A program made the position numbers and the translations under genes. This document shows, in pieces, positions 35,522 to 45,069 of a DNA stretch of 48,868 nt (the first letter of the stretch is position 1; every line of letters starts with the position of its first letter). Under the pieces are notes generated by a model. It saw only the letters and a program-made list of their open reading frames with translations, made no database searches and was not told where the DNA came from. Location of the stretch: contig JAMFSC010000160.1 in the NCBI GenBank assembly GCA_026225095.1, positions 1 to 48,868 of the forward strand, in the 5' to 3' direction. Source of the stretch: a bacterium. GTDB taxonomy: Bacteria; Acidobacteriota; Terriglobia; Terriglobales; Acidobacteriaceae.

Positions 35522-38476
35522 TTAGAAGGTCGTGCTTACCGAGAGCCGGAATGTCTTTCTCGGCTCCCGCAGCGTGTAGTCCGCCCCATAGAACTGCAGC
35601 GCCTGCTGGTAGCTGAACAACCCAGCGCCCGAGGTCGGGAACAGCGCCTTGAAGTGCGCGTCGTCCACCGCCAGTTGCTGCGGCACATCGCGGAACAGCC
35701 GCAGCGGGTTATACGCGTAGTACAACCGGAACGGAGCATTGACGATTGGCAGAATGACCTGCAACTCCGCACCGTTCGACATTCTCGGCACATAGTTTGT
35801 GAACGGCACATTCTGCAACTGCGCCGGGAACGCCACCGACTGCCCACCGAAGCAAGCTCCGTTGACGAACTTCGGACACCCATACAGCGGGCTCTCGATC
35901 GTCGACAGACCGGAAGCGCTCTGCCGCAACTGGCCCGGCTGCAGGTCGAACGTCATCCCGAAGTCGGTGAAGAACGCAAACGTCACCTGGTTCGCGATCG
36001 GGATCCGGTACTCGACATTGGCCGTGATGCTGGTATCGCCGCCAATCGAAACCAGGCGGTAGATCGGCAGTGGAATCTCCACCGCGCCCAGTGCCGGCTG
36101 CGTCGGATCCCGCGGAACCGTGGTCCCATCCGGATTCGTCAGGTTGAACATCACCTTGTTCGGAATGAACGTATACGGCGAAGACGACCGCACATCGAAC
36201 CCGCGCACATCCGATTCGCCACCGGTATAGATACGGTCCGCCGGAGGAGCCACCTCGCCGCCGAAGCCCGAGATATGCGCAGCCTGGATCCTGTAGCCCA
36301 GGACGTTATGCCCCTCGCGGTTCACCCGCAGACCCTTCATCGGGAAGAACTGTCGGTAAGCCACCACCGGCCGAACATACTTCACATTGCCGCCTGCTCC
36401 GGCAATCTGGAACGTCGCATTGAAGTCCTTGCCGCCATGCGGCCCAACTGCCCGATCCAAGCTCGAGAACGTGAAGCTCGGCGAGACCACCGACGTGATA
36501 ATGCCGCTCAGCTGGTTCTGCCCGATCGCTCCCGACCGGAACGCCAGCGACTGGAACACATTCCTCGTATTGTCGTTGAACGTCGTGATCGAAGCCTTCG
36601 AAAGTGCAAACGACACGCCCACACGCGTCACGCCCGTCCGCGAGAACAGGTGCCGCAGCGGCTCCGACAGCGAGACGGTCAGCCCAGTCGTCGCCTGGTT
36701 GTAGTTCGTCAACTGCGACTGCTGTGCGTTCGTCAGGTTCGCCGATGCGCTGCTCGAGATCGCGTAGCTCTTGGCCGGGTTGTAGTCAAACTTGCTCGTA
36801 AAAACCTGTACACCCAGCGAAATCGGCTTGTTCCGCAGGTACGGCTCCGTAAATCCGAAGCTCAGGTTCCGCGAGAGATCGCCGACATTCGCCTGCACCG
36901 ACAGTGTTTCGCCTAGTCCCAGGAAGTTGTTGGTCTCGTAGTTCAGCCCGATAAACGTTCCCGAAAGACCGCTGATCCCGCCGTTTAACCCAATCGAATT
37001 CTTGCCCTTCTCCTTCAGCTTCAGCAGCAGGTCGACCGTTCCCTCGTCCGCATTCTGCCGCGACTCCGAGTCCTGATCCGCCTTCAGCGCTTCGAAGTAG
37101 TTCAACTGGTTCAGCCGCAGAATCGAAAGATCCCACAACCGGCTGTTGTAAATCTGTCCCTCTTCCAGCAGCAACTCACGCCGAATCACCTTGTCGCGCG
37201 TAATCGAATTGCCCGTGAACTCAATCCGCGAGACATAGAATGGCTTGCCCTCGTCGATATCGATGTCCAGGTAAATCAGCTTCTTGGCCTCATCGAACCG
37301 CGGAACCGGCGTCCCGACGAAGTTGATGAACCCAAGCTCGCCATAAGCCTTCCGCAACTGTTCAATGCCCTTGCCGAACATCGTCGCGTTGAAGTATTCG
37401 CCGTCCTTCTGGGCAAACTGAGCACGCAGCACCCTCAGATTGCTGACCGCCTTGTTTCCGGTGAAGTTGATCCCGCCAAGCTTGTACCTCGCGCCCTCTT
37501 CAATCGGAATCAGAATGTCCGCCCGCTTGCCCGTCGAGGGCCGCAGCGTAAACGGATTCAGCCCGCCCGCATCGCGCACATGCGTCTGCGCCTCACTCGG
37601 GATCACCTTGAAGTAGCCGCGCTCGCGATATGCCGCACGCACCCGTTCCGTGTCCTCATCCAGCTTGCTCGCGTCGAACGTCCGCGCGAACAGATTCTCG
37701 AGAATGATCGAGTGTGGAATCCCAATCGGGTGCGAGTTCTTCATCGCCGACTTGAGGGTCCGCGCGCTCAGGTTGTCGTTCCCCGTAAATTCGATCTTCC
37801 CGACCTTCACCGTCGGGCCTTCCTTGATGTTGAACGTCAACCCGACCGCTGCCGGCGGAATCGCCTTCACTTCGGTGCGGATCGTCGCAAACTGGTGTCC
37901 ATGCTCGCCCAGCAACTCGGCCAGGACTACCTCGGCGCGCTTGATCTTGGTCGGGTCATACTGGCTCTCGACCGTCAGCCCGACCTTTGCCTTTTTGAAC
38001 CGGTCCTGGACATCCGACAGCGAAACCGCGTTCAGACCCTTGTAGTTGATCTCTCGAACCGTCGGCTTCTCGCGAACAACCACTACGAGCTGAATGCACG
38101 ATGCGGTGTCGGCCCGCTCAATCCGCACATCGTCGAAGTAGCCCGTGTTCCAAAGCGAGTTGAAGTCCCGCTCCACCAACGCCGGGTCGTAGACATCGCC
38201 CTGGTGCGAAAACAACCGCGCCAGAACCGATTCCTTCGGAATTCGTCGATTTCCAATGACCTGTGGCTGACACAACGTCTGGGGTGAGAGTCCACCCGCA
38301 GGCGTGGGAGCAATCTGGGCGACAGCTTCCGGGGTAAAAGAAGAAGCCCCAACCGTCGTGCAAGCAAGCACGGCAAGGGCACTAGCGAGGCGAAAGCGGC
38401 AGAGGCCGGGGCGCACAGGCGTTGGCTGATGAATCAGGGAGCTTCCGCTCTCTCGCTTTACGGTAAAAATACGCAC
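35522..38476 (-). CDS. bamA: Outer membrane protein assembly factor BamA
   Basis: A protein of about 984 residues, the central Omp85 component that folds and inserts outer-membrane proteins. POTRA domains run from about residue 60 to 500; recognisable pieces are GNRRIPKESVLARLFSHQGD, VVVREKPTVREINYKGLNAV, VGKIEFTGNDNLSARTLKSAM, LGGINFTGNKAVSNLRVLRAQF and VSRIEFTGNSITRDKVIRREL. The 16-strand barrel follows (NSIGLNGGISGLSGTFIGLNYETNNFLGLGE) and the protein ends in Phe (RLSVSTTF). The start is uncertain: the frame is open to 38746 without an ATG near the signal peptide (FRLASALAVLACTTVGASS). GTG codons at 38491, 38476 and 38416 are candidates; 38416 gives the shortest signal peptide but lacks a ribosome site. 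A perfect hairpin lies downstream. Confidence 0.95.
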   Translation of the reverse strand: MRIFTVKRESGSSLIHQPTPVRPGLCRFRLASALAVLACTTVGASSFTPEAVAQIAPTPAGGLSPQTLCQPQVIGNRRIPKESVLARLFSHQGDVYDPALVERDFNSLWNTGYFDDVRIERADTASCIQLVVVVREKPTVREINYKGLNAVSLSDVQDRFKKAKVGLTVESQYDPTKIKRAEVVLAELLGEHGHQFATIRTEVKAIPPAAVGLTFNIKEGPTVKVGKIEFTGNDNLSARTLKSAMKNSHPIGIPHSIILENLFARTFDASKLDEDTERVRAAYRERGYFKVIPSEAQTHVRDAGGLNPFTLRPSTGKRADILIPIEEGARYKLGGINFTGNKAVSNLRVLRAQFAQKDGEYFNATMFGKGIEQLRKAYGELGFINFVGTPVPRFDEAKKLIYLDIDIDEGKPFYVSRIEFTGNSITRDKVIRRELLLEEGQIYNSRLWDLSILRLNQLNYFEALKADQDSESRQNADEGTVDLLLKLKEKGKNSIGLNGGISGLSGTFIGLNYETNNFLGLGETLSVQANVGDLSRNLSFGFTEPYLRNKPISLGVQVFTSKFDYNPAKSYAISSSASANLTNAQQSQLTNYNQATTGLTVSLSEPLRHLFSRTGVTRVGVSFALSKASITTFNDNTRNVFQSLAFRSGAIGQNQLSGIITSVVSPSFTFSSLDRAVGPHGGKDFNATFQIAGAGGNVKYVRPVVAYRQFFPMKGLRVNREGHNVLGYRIQAAHISGFGGEVAPPADRIYTGGESDVRGFDVRSSSPYTFIPNKVMFNLTNPDGTTVPRDPTQPALGAVEIPLPIYRLVSIGGDTSITANVEYRIPIANQVTFAFFTDFGMTFDLQPGQLRQSASGLSTIESPLYGCPKFVNGACFGGQSVAFPAQLQNVPFTNYVPRMSNGAELQVILPIVNAPFRLYYAYNPLRLFRDVPQQLAVDDAHFKALFPTSGAGLFSYQQALQFYGADYTLREPRKTFRLSVSTTF

Positions 38477-38834
38477 ACCCTCACTGCTCACAAGATCGCG
38501 CCCGGCAGGTTCCTTCGGCAAACCCTGATTATATGGGAGTGCCACCCGGTTAGCGAGTCCAGCCCCAATCTGACCGCTGCCATCTTCGACCGCGACCCAA
38601 ATCCAGCACCAGCATCGCCACGTTTCGATTTCTTCCCGGCGGTGCAGGTTAGACGCGGCCCCATCCCAAAGTGAATCGCCCCCGCAACCTTTTTCACCTC
38701 CAAAACACGAAGCCGACCGTTGGGAAGCCCCCGCGAAGCCCAGCACAAGTCACGAAGGTCTTGCCGAAGGCCCCGTGACCGCCCCACGCGCAGTGAGCCC
38801 GTCCGGCGGGAACCCCCGCTGAAAGTCCCCGCGA

Positions 38835-38840
38835 TACCAT
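38835..38840 (+). promoter_or_regulatory. -10-like TACCAT seven bases before the GT2 gene
   Basis: It is spaced 7 bases from the ATG, which has no ribosome site. The 38477-38834 gap between bamA and this gene otherwise holds no supported gene. Confidence 0.3.
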
Positions 38841-38847
38841 AACCCCA

Positions 38848-39666
38848 ATGGTCTCCATCCTGATCCTCACCCGGAACGAAGAGCTCGACCTCCCCGCAGC
38901 CCTCGCCTCCGTCGCCTGGTCCGACGACATCCACGTCCTCGACTCCAACTCGACCGACTCCACCGTCCGGATCGCCCAGGAGTTCGGAGCCAAAGTTACG
39001 CAGCGCGCCTTCGACAACTACGCCGCCCATCGCAACTTCGGCTTCACCCTCCCCTTCCGCCACCCCTGGCTCCTCATCCTCGACGCCGACGAGCGCCCCA
39101 CCCCCGCCCTATCTGCCGAGCTCCAGCGCGTCGCCGCCACCGCCCCACCCGAGATCTCCGGCTTCCGCCTCCGCCGCCGGGACTTCCTCTTCGGAACCTG
39201 GCTCCAACACGCCCAGCTCTCCCCCATCTACATTCGCCTCGTCCGCCCGGAGCGCTCCCGCTACACCCGCTCCGTCAACGAGATCCTCGAGGTCGACGGC
39301 CCCATCGCCGATCTCGCCGAGCCCCTCGACCACTTCCCGTTCTCAAAGGGAATCTCCCACTGGGTGGCCAAACACAACCTGTACTCCACCATGGAAGCCC
39401 AGCTCATCCACTCCCAGCAGGGTCTCCAGAACCCAAGCCTCCGCACCGCCCTCCGCGACCCCGACTTCCACACCCGCCGCCTCCACCAAAAGGCCCTCTT
39501 CTACCGCCTCCCCGGCCGCCCCCTCATCAAGTGGTGCTACATGATCTTCGTCCGCCGAGCCCTCCTCGACGGCTCCGCCGGCATCACCTACGCCACCCTC
39601 CAGGCCATCTACGAGTACCTTATCGTCCTCAAAACAAAAGAACTCCGCCTCAACCAGCGCCCCTGA
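38848..39666 (+). CDS. Glycosyltransferase family 2 (WaaE/LgtF-like)
   Basis: A 272-residue GT-A fold transferase. The family features are the N-terminal SILILTRNEELDLPAALASVAW, the nucleotide-sugar region LDSNSTDSTVRIAQEFGAKV, and the DAD metal motif in LLILDADERP (about residues 73-82). The C-terminal part has HFPFSKGISHWVAKHNLYSTMEA, seen in LPS-core or cell-surface glucosyltransferases of the WaaE/LgtF group. A basic segment (RRALLDGSAGITYATLQAIYEYLI) may be membrane-associated. It acts at the cytoplasmic face of the inner membrane, building surface glycans. It is convergent with the molybdopterin oxidoreductase gene, ending 8 bases from its stop. Confidence 0.9.
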   Translation: MVSILILTRNEELDLPAALASVAWSDDIHVLDSNSTDSTVRIAQEFGAKVTQRAFDNYAAHRNFGFTLPFRHPWLLILDADERPTPALSAELQRVAATAPPEISGFRLRRRDFLFGTWLQHAQLSPIYIRLVRPERSRYTRSVNEILEVDGPIADLAEPLDHFPFSKGISHWVAKHNLYSTMEAQLIHSQQGLQNPSLRTALRDPDFHTRRLHQKALFYRLPGRPLIKWCYMIFVRRALLDGSAGITYATLQAIYEYLIVLKTKELRLNQRP

Positions 39667-39674
39667 TCCTACTT

Positions 39675-41828
39675 TCAACCCGCCCTCCGAACCTCCACCA
39701 GCGTCGAGTAGAACGTGGCCCCGCCCCCGATGTCGGTCAGGGTCTCCGACGTCAGCCGGTTCAGCCCTCCCCGATCCGCCGCCAGCTTGTTCCACCCCAG
39801 CCGAGCCGCCACCACCCCCGGTGCCACCTGCAGATTCACCAGCGCCTGCAGCTCCACCCGCCCGCGCCCGTTGAACACCACCACCCGATCCCCCGTCGCA
39901 ATCCCCCGCCGCCCCGCATCCTCCGGATGCATCTCGACCACACCGTTCGTCCGAGCCTCCATCCTCTGGTGCCCAGGCTGGTTCGCAAACGTCGAGTTCA
40001 TGTAGTTGTCCGCCTTCCGCGGCAGAAACTCCAGGGGGTACTCCTCCGCCCGATGGCGCGACTCCACCGGCGCGACAAACACCGGCAGAGGCACCAGATT
40101 CGCCCGCCCCGAGGCCGTCCGGAACCACTCCGCCGTACTGAAAGGCAGCGTACGACCGGAATGATCCCGAGGCAATTGAAGCCCGACATGCCCCTCCCGC
40201 TCCAGCCGCTCCCGCGTAATCCCGGCAAACCACGGATGATCCGTCCGTAGCGCCTGGTCGATCAGGTCGTCCTCCGTATCGTGGAAGCACTCCTCGGCAA
40301 AACCCATCCGCCGCCCAAGCTCACCAAATAGCCGGACATTGTTCCGAACCTCCCCAACCGCCTCAATCGCCCGATTCGAAACCTGGGCGAACAGATGCCC
40401 ATACGCTCCTTGCACATCCTTGGTCTCCAGAAACGTCGGGGCCGGCAGAAGATAATCCGCATAATCCGCCGTATCCGTGCAGAACTGGTCATGGACCACG
40501 GTAAACAGATCCTCCCGCGCCATCCCCCGCAGCACGTCGTTCTGGTTGGGAGCAATCGCCGCCGGGTTCGAGTTGTAGACGAACAGTGCCTTCACCCGGG
40601 GCCCGTCTTTCGCGTTCTCGCCCAAAGTCGTCAGAGCCGCGCCCAACTGACTCATGTTCACCACCCGGGCATCCCGCCCAAGCGGACTGGCCCGCATCAG
40701 CTCCGGCATCTGCAGCGCCACGGAATTGAACGGAAAGCTCCCACTGGTCGAAAGCGTCAACCCACCGCCAGGGCACTTCCACGCCCCAATCAGCAGAGGC
40801 AGCATCGCCACCGCCCGCGCAGCCGTTCCACCATTCTCCGACCGCTGGATCCCGTAGTTCAGCCGGATCACCGCCGGCCGTCCCGTCCTCCGCAGGCACG
40901 TCCCATACTCGCGTCCCAGCCGCCAGATCCGGTCCGCCGCAATCCCCGTCACTCCGGCCACCGCCTCCGGAGTATGTTCCGCCAGCAGAGCATGAGTCCG
41001 CAGAGCCTCCAGCTCCGACGCAACCGTACACCCCTCCAGGTACGCTGCGTCCTCAAGCCCGTCGCGAAAGATCACATGCATCAGACTCAGCGCCAACAGG
41101 CCATCGGTCCCGGGATGAATCGCTAGGTGCTCATCCGCCAGCGCCGCCGTCCGCGTCCGGTAAGGATCGATCACGACCAGCCTCGCCCCCTGCCTGCGAG
41201 CCTCCTCGATAAACGGCCAGAGATGGATGTTGTTCCCATGGATATTCGCGCCCCACGCAAGGATCAGCCCCGCATGCGCATAGTCCTGGGGAGCCGTCCC
41301 CAGCCGAATCCCGTACACGCTCATCAGCGCCACGCCGCCAGCCGTCGAGCAGATCGTCCGATCCAACTGCGAGGCTCCCAGCCGATGGAAGAACCTCCGA
41401 TCCATCGACCCGTACCCAAGTTGCCCGATCGTCCCCGCATAGCTGTAGGGCAGGATCGACTCCGGCCCATGCTCCGCCGCAATCGCCCCCAGCCGCGCCG
41501 CGATCTCATCCAGCGCAACATCCCAGGAGACCCGCGCAAACGCGTCCAGCTCCCGGCCTGCCACCAGCGGCCCCTTCTGAACCCCGGCCCTCCGCCGCAT
41601 CGGATACAGCAGCCGATCCGGAGCATAGACCCGGTCCAGCATCTTCGCCACCTTGCCGCAAAGAAATCCCCGCGTCACCGGATGCGCGGGATCGCCCTGC
41701 ACCCGCACGGCCCGACCCGTCTCCGCATTCACCGTCACCAGCACCCCGCACGAGTCCGGGCAGTCCAGCGAACAGACAGCATGGACCGTCCGGAAAGAAG
41801 AAGCGGGAAGGGAAGAGGTCGTACTCAT
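39675..41828 (-). CDS. Molybdopterin-dependent oxidoreductase with [4Fe-4S] cluster (stand-alone)
   Basis: A 717-residue enzyme of the DMSO-reductase/formate-dehydrogenase superfamily. An N-terminal cluster site has Cys19, Cys23, Cys27 (CSLDCPDSC) and Cys57. It is followed by the bis-MGD-binding body (LAWGANIHGNNIHLWPFIEEARRQGARLVVIDPYRT, FVYNSNPAAIAPNQ) and the C-terminal molydopterin-dinucleotide-binding domain (NSTFANQPGHQRMEARTNGVVEMHP). Cys160 in RTICSTAGG is a plausible molybdenum ligand. No Tat signal is seen, so it is probably cytoplasmic. No electron-transfer or membrane subunits, FdhD or cofactor genes lie nearby, so the substrate cannot be named. The start ATG has GGAG 3-7 bases upstream and TATACT just before it. 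Confidence 0.9.
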   Translation of the reverse strand: MSTTSSLPASSFRTVHAVCSLDCPDSCGVLVTVNAETGRAVRVQGDPAHPVTRGFLCGKVAKMLDRVYAPDRLLYPMRRRAGVQKGPLVAGRELDAFARVSWDVALDEIAARLGAIAAEHGPESILPYSYAGTIGQLGYGSMDRRFFHRLGASQLDRTICSTAGGVALMSVYGIRLGTAPQDYAHAGLILAWGANIHGNNIHLWPFIEEARRQGARLVVIDPYRTRTAALADEHLAIHPGTDGLLALSLMHVIFRDGLEDAAYLEGCTVASELEALRTHALLAEHTPEAVAGVTGIAADRIWRLGREYGTCLRRTGRPAVIRLNYGIQRSENGGTAARAVAMLPLLIGAWKCPGGGLTLSTSGSFPFNSVALQMPELMRASPLGRDARVVNMSQLGAALTTLGENAKDGPRVKALFVYNSNPAAIAPNQNDVLRGMAREDLFTVVHDQFCTDTADYADYLLPAPTFLETKDVQGAYGHLFAQVSNRAIEAVGEVRNNVRLFGELGRRMGFAEECFHDTEDDLIDQALRTDHPWFAGITRERLEREGHVGLQLPRDHSGRTLPFSTAEWFRTASGRANLVPLPVFVAPVESRHRAEEYPLEFLPRKADNYMNSTFANQPGHQRMEARTNGVVEMHPEDAGRRGIATGDRVVVFNGRGRVELQALVNLQVAPGVVAARLGWNKLAADRGGLNRLTSETLTDIGGGATFYSTLVEVRRAG

Positions 41829-41835
41829 GCGCTCC

Positions 41836-41841
41836 AGTATA
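41836..41841 (-). promoter_or_regulatory. -10-like TATACT seven bases before the molybdopterin oxidoreductase gene
   Basis: Read on the minus strand the order is TATACT, GGAGCGC, ATG. The GGAG could still act as a ribosome site if transcription starts further upstream. Confidence 0.35.
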
Positions 41842-41899
41842 GGATTTTCCCCGGATCGGGTACATTGCGGGCTAGACTGATTTCCACGAGGATCCCTCT

Positions 41900-42361
41900 A
41901 TGCGCCGCCTGCTCAAGGTCTTTGCCCTGCCTGTCCTGCTCTGCGTCCTTACCGTCCTCCCTGCCAACGCGCAGCAGTTGAAGACCGCCAATCCGCAGGA
42001 GATCGGTGTCATCAAGGTCCTCCTCGCCCAGGAGCGCGCATGGAACGCCGGAGACATCGAAGGCTTCGCCAGCGGCTACAAGAACTCCCCCGACACCCTC
42101 TTCATCGGGAGCCACATCTCCCGCGGCCACGACGAGCTCGTCAACGAGTATCACAAGAACTATCCCAACCGCGACTCCATGGGGACCCTCGGCTTCTCCG
42201 AGCTCGAAGTCCATCCCCTGGACGAAACCTTCGCCGTCGTCGTCGGCAAATATCATCTCGACCGCAACAAAAAGGCCGGAGGCAACGCCGATGGAATCTT
42301 CTCCCTCGTCTTCGAAAAGACCGACGCCGGCTGGAAGATCGTCGTCGACCACACAACGTAA
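41900..42361 (+). CDS. Secreted NTF2-like (SnoaL/DUF4440-type) protein
   Basis: A 153-residue protein with a signal peptide (LLKVFALPVLLCVLTVLPANAQ). The rest is one NTF2-like alpha+beta cone: VIKVLLAQERAWNAGDIEGFASGY, TLFIGSHISRGHDELVNEYHKNYP and DAGWKIVVDHTT are typical of DUF4440/SnoaL-3 proteins. These are small-molecule-binding or enzymatic domains with diverse functions; nothing here fixes the ligand. GAGG lies about 8 bases before ATG. It is divergent from the molybdopterin gene, about 70 bases apart, so the two may share a control region. Confidence 0.85.
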   Translation: MRRLLKVFALPVLLCVLTVLPANAQQLKTANPQEIGVIKVLLAQERAWNAGDIEGFASGYKNSPDTLFIGSHISRGHDELVNEYHKNYPNRDSMGTLGFSELEVHPLDETFAVVVGKYHLDRNKKAGGNADGIFSLVFEKTDAGWKIVVDHTT

Positions 42362-42621
42362 GCCGTAAAAGACCCGACGCAAACGCGCCGAGCCCTCCGT
42401 AGTTCGATCGTCTTCGAAGGATCTAAGCAGCCAAGCCCACATGCTCGGGCATGATGTGCCTCCAGATCGCCTTTAGAGTTGCGCCCGGCACGTCGCACGG
42501 CAGGGCACAGCGAAATCTAAACGGTCAGATGGCCCATCCCGTCGGCGCACTGCCTCACCCGCCCCGCTCCACGCCATCCGCCTGCATGGGTGGAAAGCAT
42601 TCCCTTCAATGCAACAAACGC

Positions 42622-43494
42622 CTACTGCGGACGCTGTACGGTGCCCGCCTTCTTCTCGCCGCCGCCGATCCCATGGAGTCCATTCGCGCGCGGCACGGAT
42701 AGCACTGCCTCACGCGACCCGGCCTTGGCTGTACCGTTGCCATTTCCCTGGCTCCGCGTCCGCCCGGCCACAGTCGCGGGCGTGCGTCCAGCGAACGAGG
42801 GCTGACTCGCTCCCTGCTGCAGCGTCACAATCAACGCCTCCGCCGGCTCGTCGCTCACGCACTGGTAGCTGTGGATCGTCGTGGCATCGAAGTACACCGC
42901 GTCTCCGGCCTCCACCCGATGCACCGTATCTCCATGCCGCAGATCCATCGCCCCACTCAGTAGATAGAGAAACTCCGATCCCGTATGTTGATGCGCCCGA
43001 GCGTCCCGACCCTCCTTCTTCGGGAGGAACTCCGCGAAGTATGGATCGAGCTGGCGATCCGGAACCAGGTACCCCAGGCTCTCGAAGAAGTACGCCGGAT
43101 CCTCCGTATTCGATTGCGGCAGACGCACCCTGTCCTTCCCCCGATGCACGCGGAACAACGTCTGTGGCTCCGGCTCGAAGAAGTAGTTCAGGTCCTTTGA
43201 AAACACCATCGCAATGCGCGCAAGATTCCGCAGCGTCGGGACCACGCGGCCCGTCTCCAGCTGTGAAAGAAAGCTGGCCGAGAGCCCGGTGTGCCGTCCA
43301 AGCTCAACCAGCCCCATCGATTTCTTCAGCCGCAGATACTTGATCCGTTCGCCAATGCGTTTTTCGGCGATAAACGACTCGGCCGCCTCGCCATCCACCT
43401 GCTGCGTCGACGGAACAGCCTCGAGCGCTGCGGAAGTGGGAGGAATCGCCTGGGCTCCCAGCTCGGAAGCGGTGCTCCTCAAATCACTTTGCAT
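42622..43494 (-). CDS. XRE-family transcriptional regulator with C-terminal cupin domain
   Basis: A 290-residue DNA-binding regulator. The helix-turn-helix spans about residues 46-102 (RIGERIKYLRLKKSMGLVELGRHTGLSASFLSQLETGRVVPTLRNLARIAMVF). A linker leads to a cupin sensor domain (about 165-235) containing AHQHTGSEFLYLLSGAMDLRHGDTVHRVEAGDAVYFDATTIHSYQC with metal-binding His residues. Such HTH-cupin proteins respond to small metabolites. An Ala/Ser-rich N-terminal tail (about 44 residues) and a Gly/Thr-rich C-terminal tail are additions. Its neighbours are diverse, so the target is unclear. The ribosome site is weak. The region 42362-42621 before its stop shows no gene. Confidence 0.9.
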   Translation of the reverse strand: MQSDLRSTASELGAQAIPPTSAALEAVPSTQQVDGEAAESFIAEKRIGERIKYLRLKKSMGLVELGRHTGLSASFLSQLETGRVVPTLRNLARIAMVFSKDLNYFFEPEPQTLFRVHRGKDRVRLPQSNTEDPAYFFESLGYLVPDRQLDPYFAEFLPKKEGRDARAHQHTGSEFLYLLSGAMDLRHGDTVHRVEAGDAVYFDATTIHSYQCVSDEPAEALIVTLQQGASQPSFAGRTPATVAGRTRSQGNGNGTAKAGSREAVLSVPRANGLHGIGGGEKKAGTVQRPQ

Positions 43495-43608
43495 GTTTCA
43501 CCGCGTAAACAGGAATAGTTACCACGTGAAAGTATGACGTCTCACTTGCTCCAGTTGGATGCATGAGTGTCGAAAATCGTCGGGTCTGGACTCCAGTTTT
43601 ATCCGTCT

Positions 43609-44880
43609 ATGGCCGCAGCCGCCTCGGGTGCTAGGCTTTCATCTGTGAGTCTCCAGCCCCCGCATCTTCGCCGACGGCGCTCCGCGGCATTCTGCGGCAC
43701 CCTCCTCCTCGTGGCCGCCCTTCTGACGGGACTCGCCGGATGCGCCAACCCCGGCGTTCCCCGACCTCCTTCGCTTCACCTCGCAAAGCCCGTCGCCGAT
43801 CTCACCGCCATCCGCATCGGAGACCACGTCGACCTCCGCTGGACCGCCCCCGATCACACCACCGACGGACTCGACTTCGCTCCCCCCTCCACCGTCGAGA
43901 TCTGCCGCGATCCCGCCCTGCTCCCAGCCTCCAACAGGCCCGCAGCTCCGGAACCATCCTGCACCGTCGTCAATCACCTCCCAGGCCACCCCGGCATCTC
44001 GATCGCGACCGACCCGCTTCCCCCCGCCGTCACCACCGCCCCCGGCTCCCCCCTCGCATACCGCATCCGTGTTCTGAACGCCCGAGGCAGAGGCGCTGCC
44101 CCATCGAATGCCGCCCTGATTCCCTCCGGACCTGGTCTGCCGCCCATCAAGAACTTCCACGCCAGCCAGACCAGGCGGGGCGTCCTGCTCGAGTGGCAAA
44201 GATCTGCCGACCCCAATCCGAGCTCCCCATCAGAGATCGAAGTCCTTCGCATCCTCCAACCCGGATCCACTCTGAACGCCCCTCATCCCCGGAATTCGGC
44301 CACTCCGCCCCGGCCCGGAAAACCCGCTCCACCACTCACTCCCAAAACCCCTGTCCAGGTCAGGCTCCGAGCCACTTCCCCCACCGGTCCCGATCCCGGA
44401 GGCATGCTCGACACCACCGCGCAGCTCCACCAGACCTATATCTACACCGCGGAGCGCGTCCGCATCCTCCCGTCCCCCCCGTCGGGAAATCAGAAGCTCG
44501 AACTCCGCAGCGAATCCACCGCCCCCATCGCCGTCGCCCGTCTCGACACCATCCCGCCAGAGCCCCCTCGGGGCCTCGTCAGCGTCCCCGGTATCCAGTC
44601 CGGCGGGACCGGCCCCCACCCGGTCGCCACCATCGACCTCTCCTGGCAACCCAACCCAGAAACCGATCTCGCCGGCTACCTCATCTTTCGAACCGACCTA
44701 TCCGCCCCTGGTCCGTCTCAGCCTCGCCAGCTTAACCCTTCTCCGATTCCCGCCCCGGCATTCCGGGACGCCGACCTCCAGCCCTCCCATCGCTACCGAT
44801 ATACGGTCGTAGCGGTCGATCAGGCCAGCAACCAAAGCCCCCCCAGCGAAGCCATCGAAGACTCACCACAACTTCCCTGA
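43609..44880 (+). CDS. Proline-rich lipoprotein with fibronectin type III-like segments
   Basis: A protein of about 423 residues. The signal peptide ends with the lipobox LAGC (AFCGTLLLVAALLTGLAGC). The body is very rich in Pro, Ser and Thr. It contains three segments resembling fibronectin type III folds: IRIGDHVDLRWTAPD near the start, FHASQTRRGVLLEWQRSADP in the middle, and ATIDLSWQPNPETDLAGYLIFRTD followed by HRYRYTVVAVDQASNQSPPSE at the end. It is probably anchored to a membrane and exposed. The start is uncertain: GTG codons at 43567 and 43645 are alternatives to this ATG and none has a strong ribosome site. The function is not known. Confidence 0.75.
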   Translation: MAAAASGARLSSVSLQPPHLRRRRSAAFCGTLLLVAALLTGLAGCANPGVPRPPSLHLAKPVADLTAIRIGDHVDLRWTAPDHTTDGLDFAPPSTVEICRDPALLPASNRPAAPEPSCTVVNHLPGHPGISIATDPLPPAVTTAPGSPLAYRIRVLNARGRGAAPSNAALIPSGPGLPPIKNFHASQTRRGVLLEWQRSADPNPSSPSEIEVLRILQPGSTLNAPHPRNSATPPRPGKPAPPLTPKTPVQVRLRATSPTGPDPGGMLDTTAQLHQTYIYTAERVRILPSPPSGNQKLELRSESTAPIAVARLDTIPPEPPRGLVSVPGIQSGGTGPHPVATIDLSWQPNPETDLAGYLIFRTDLSAPGPSQPRQLNPSPIPAPAFRDADLQPSHRYRYTVVAVDQASNQSPPSEAIEDSPQLP

Positions 44881-45069
44881 TTCGACACTTCGAGAGCTTT
44901 GCTCCCCCCCGGAATTTCCGCACCTCCGCCCACATTGCGCCAATTCTGCACTCTTTCCGGGGCGGTCGTAGGATTCCCGCCCAAAACCTCGCGAAGGGTT
45001 GTATGGGCGGACCAATTCCTTGCTAAGCTAAAGGCGAAAAGTTTTTCGCAAGAAATGGAGCATCCCAAC

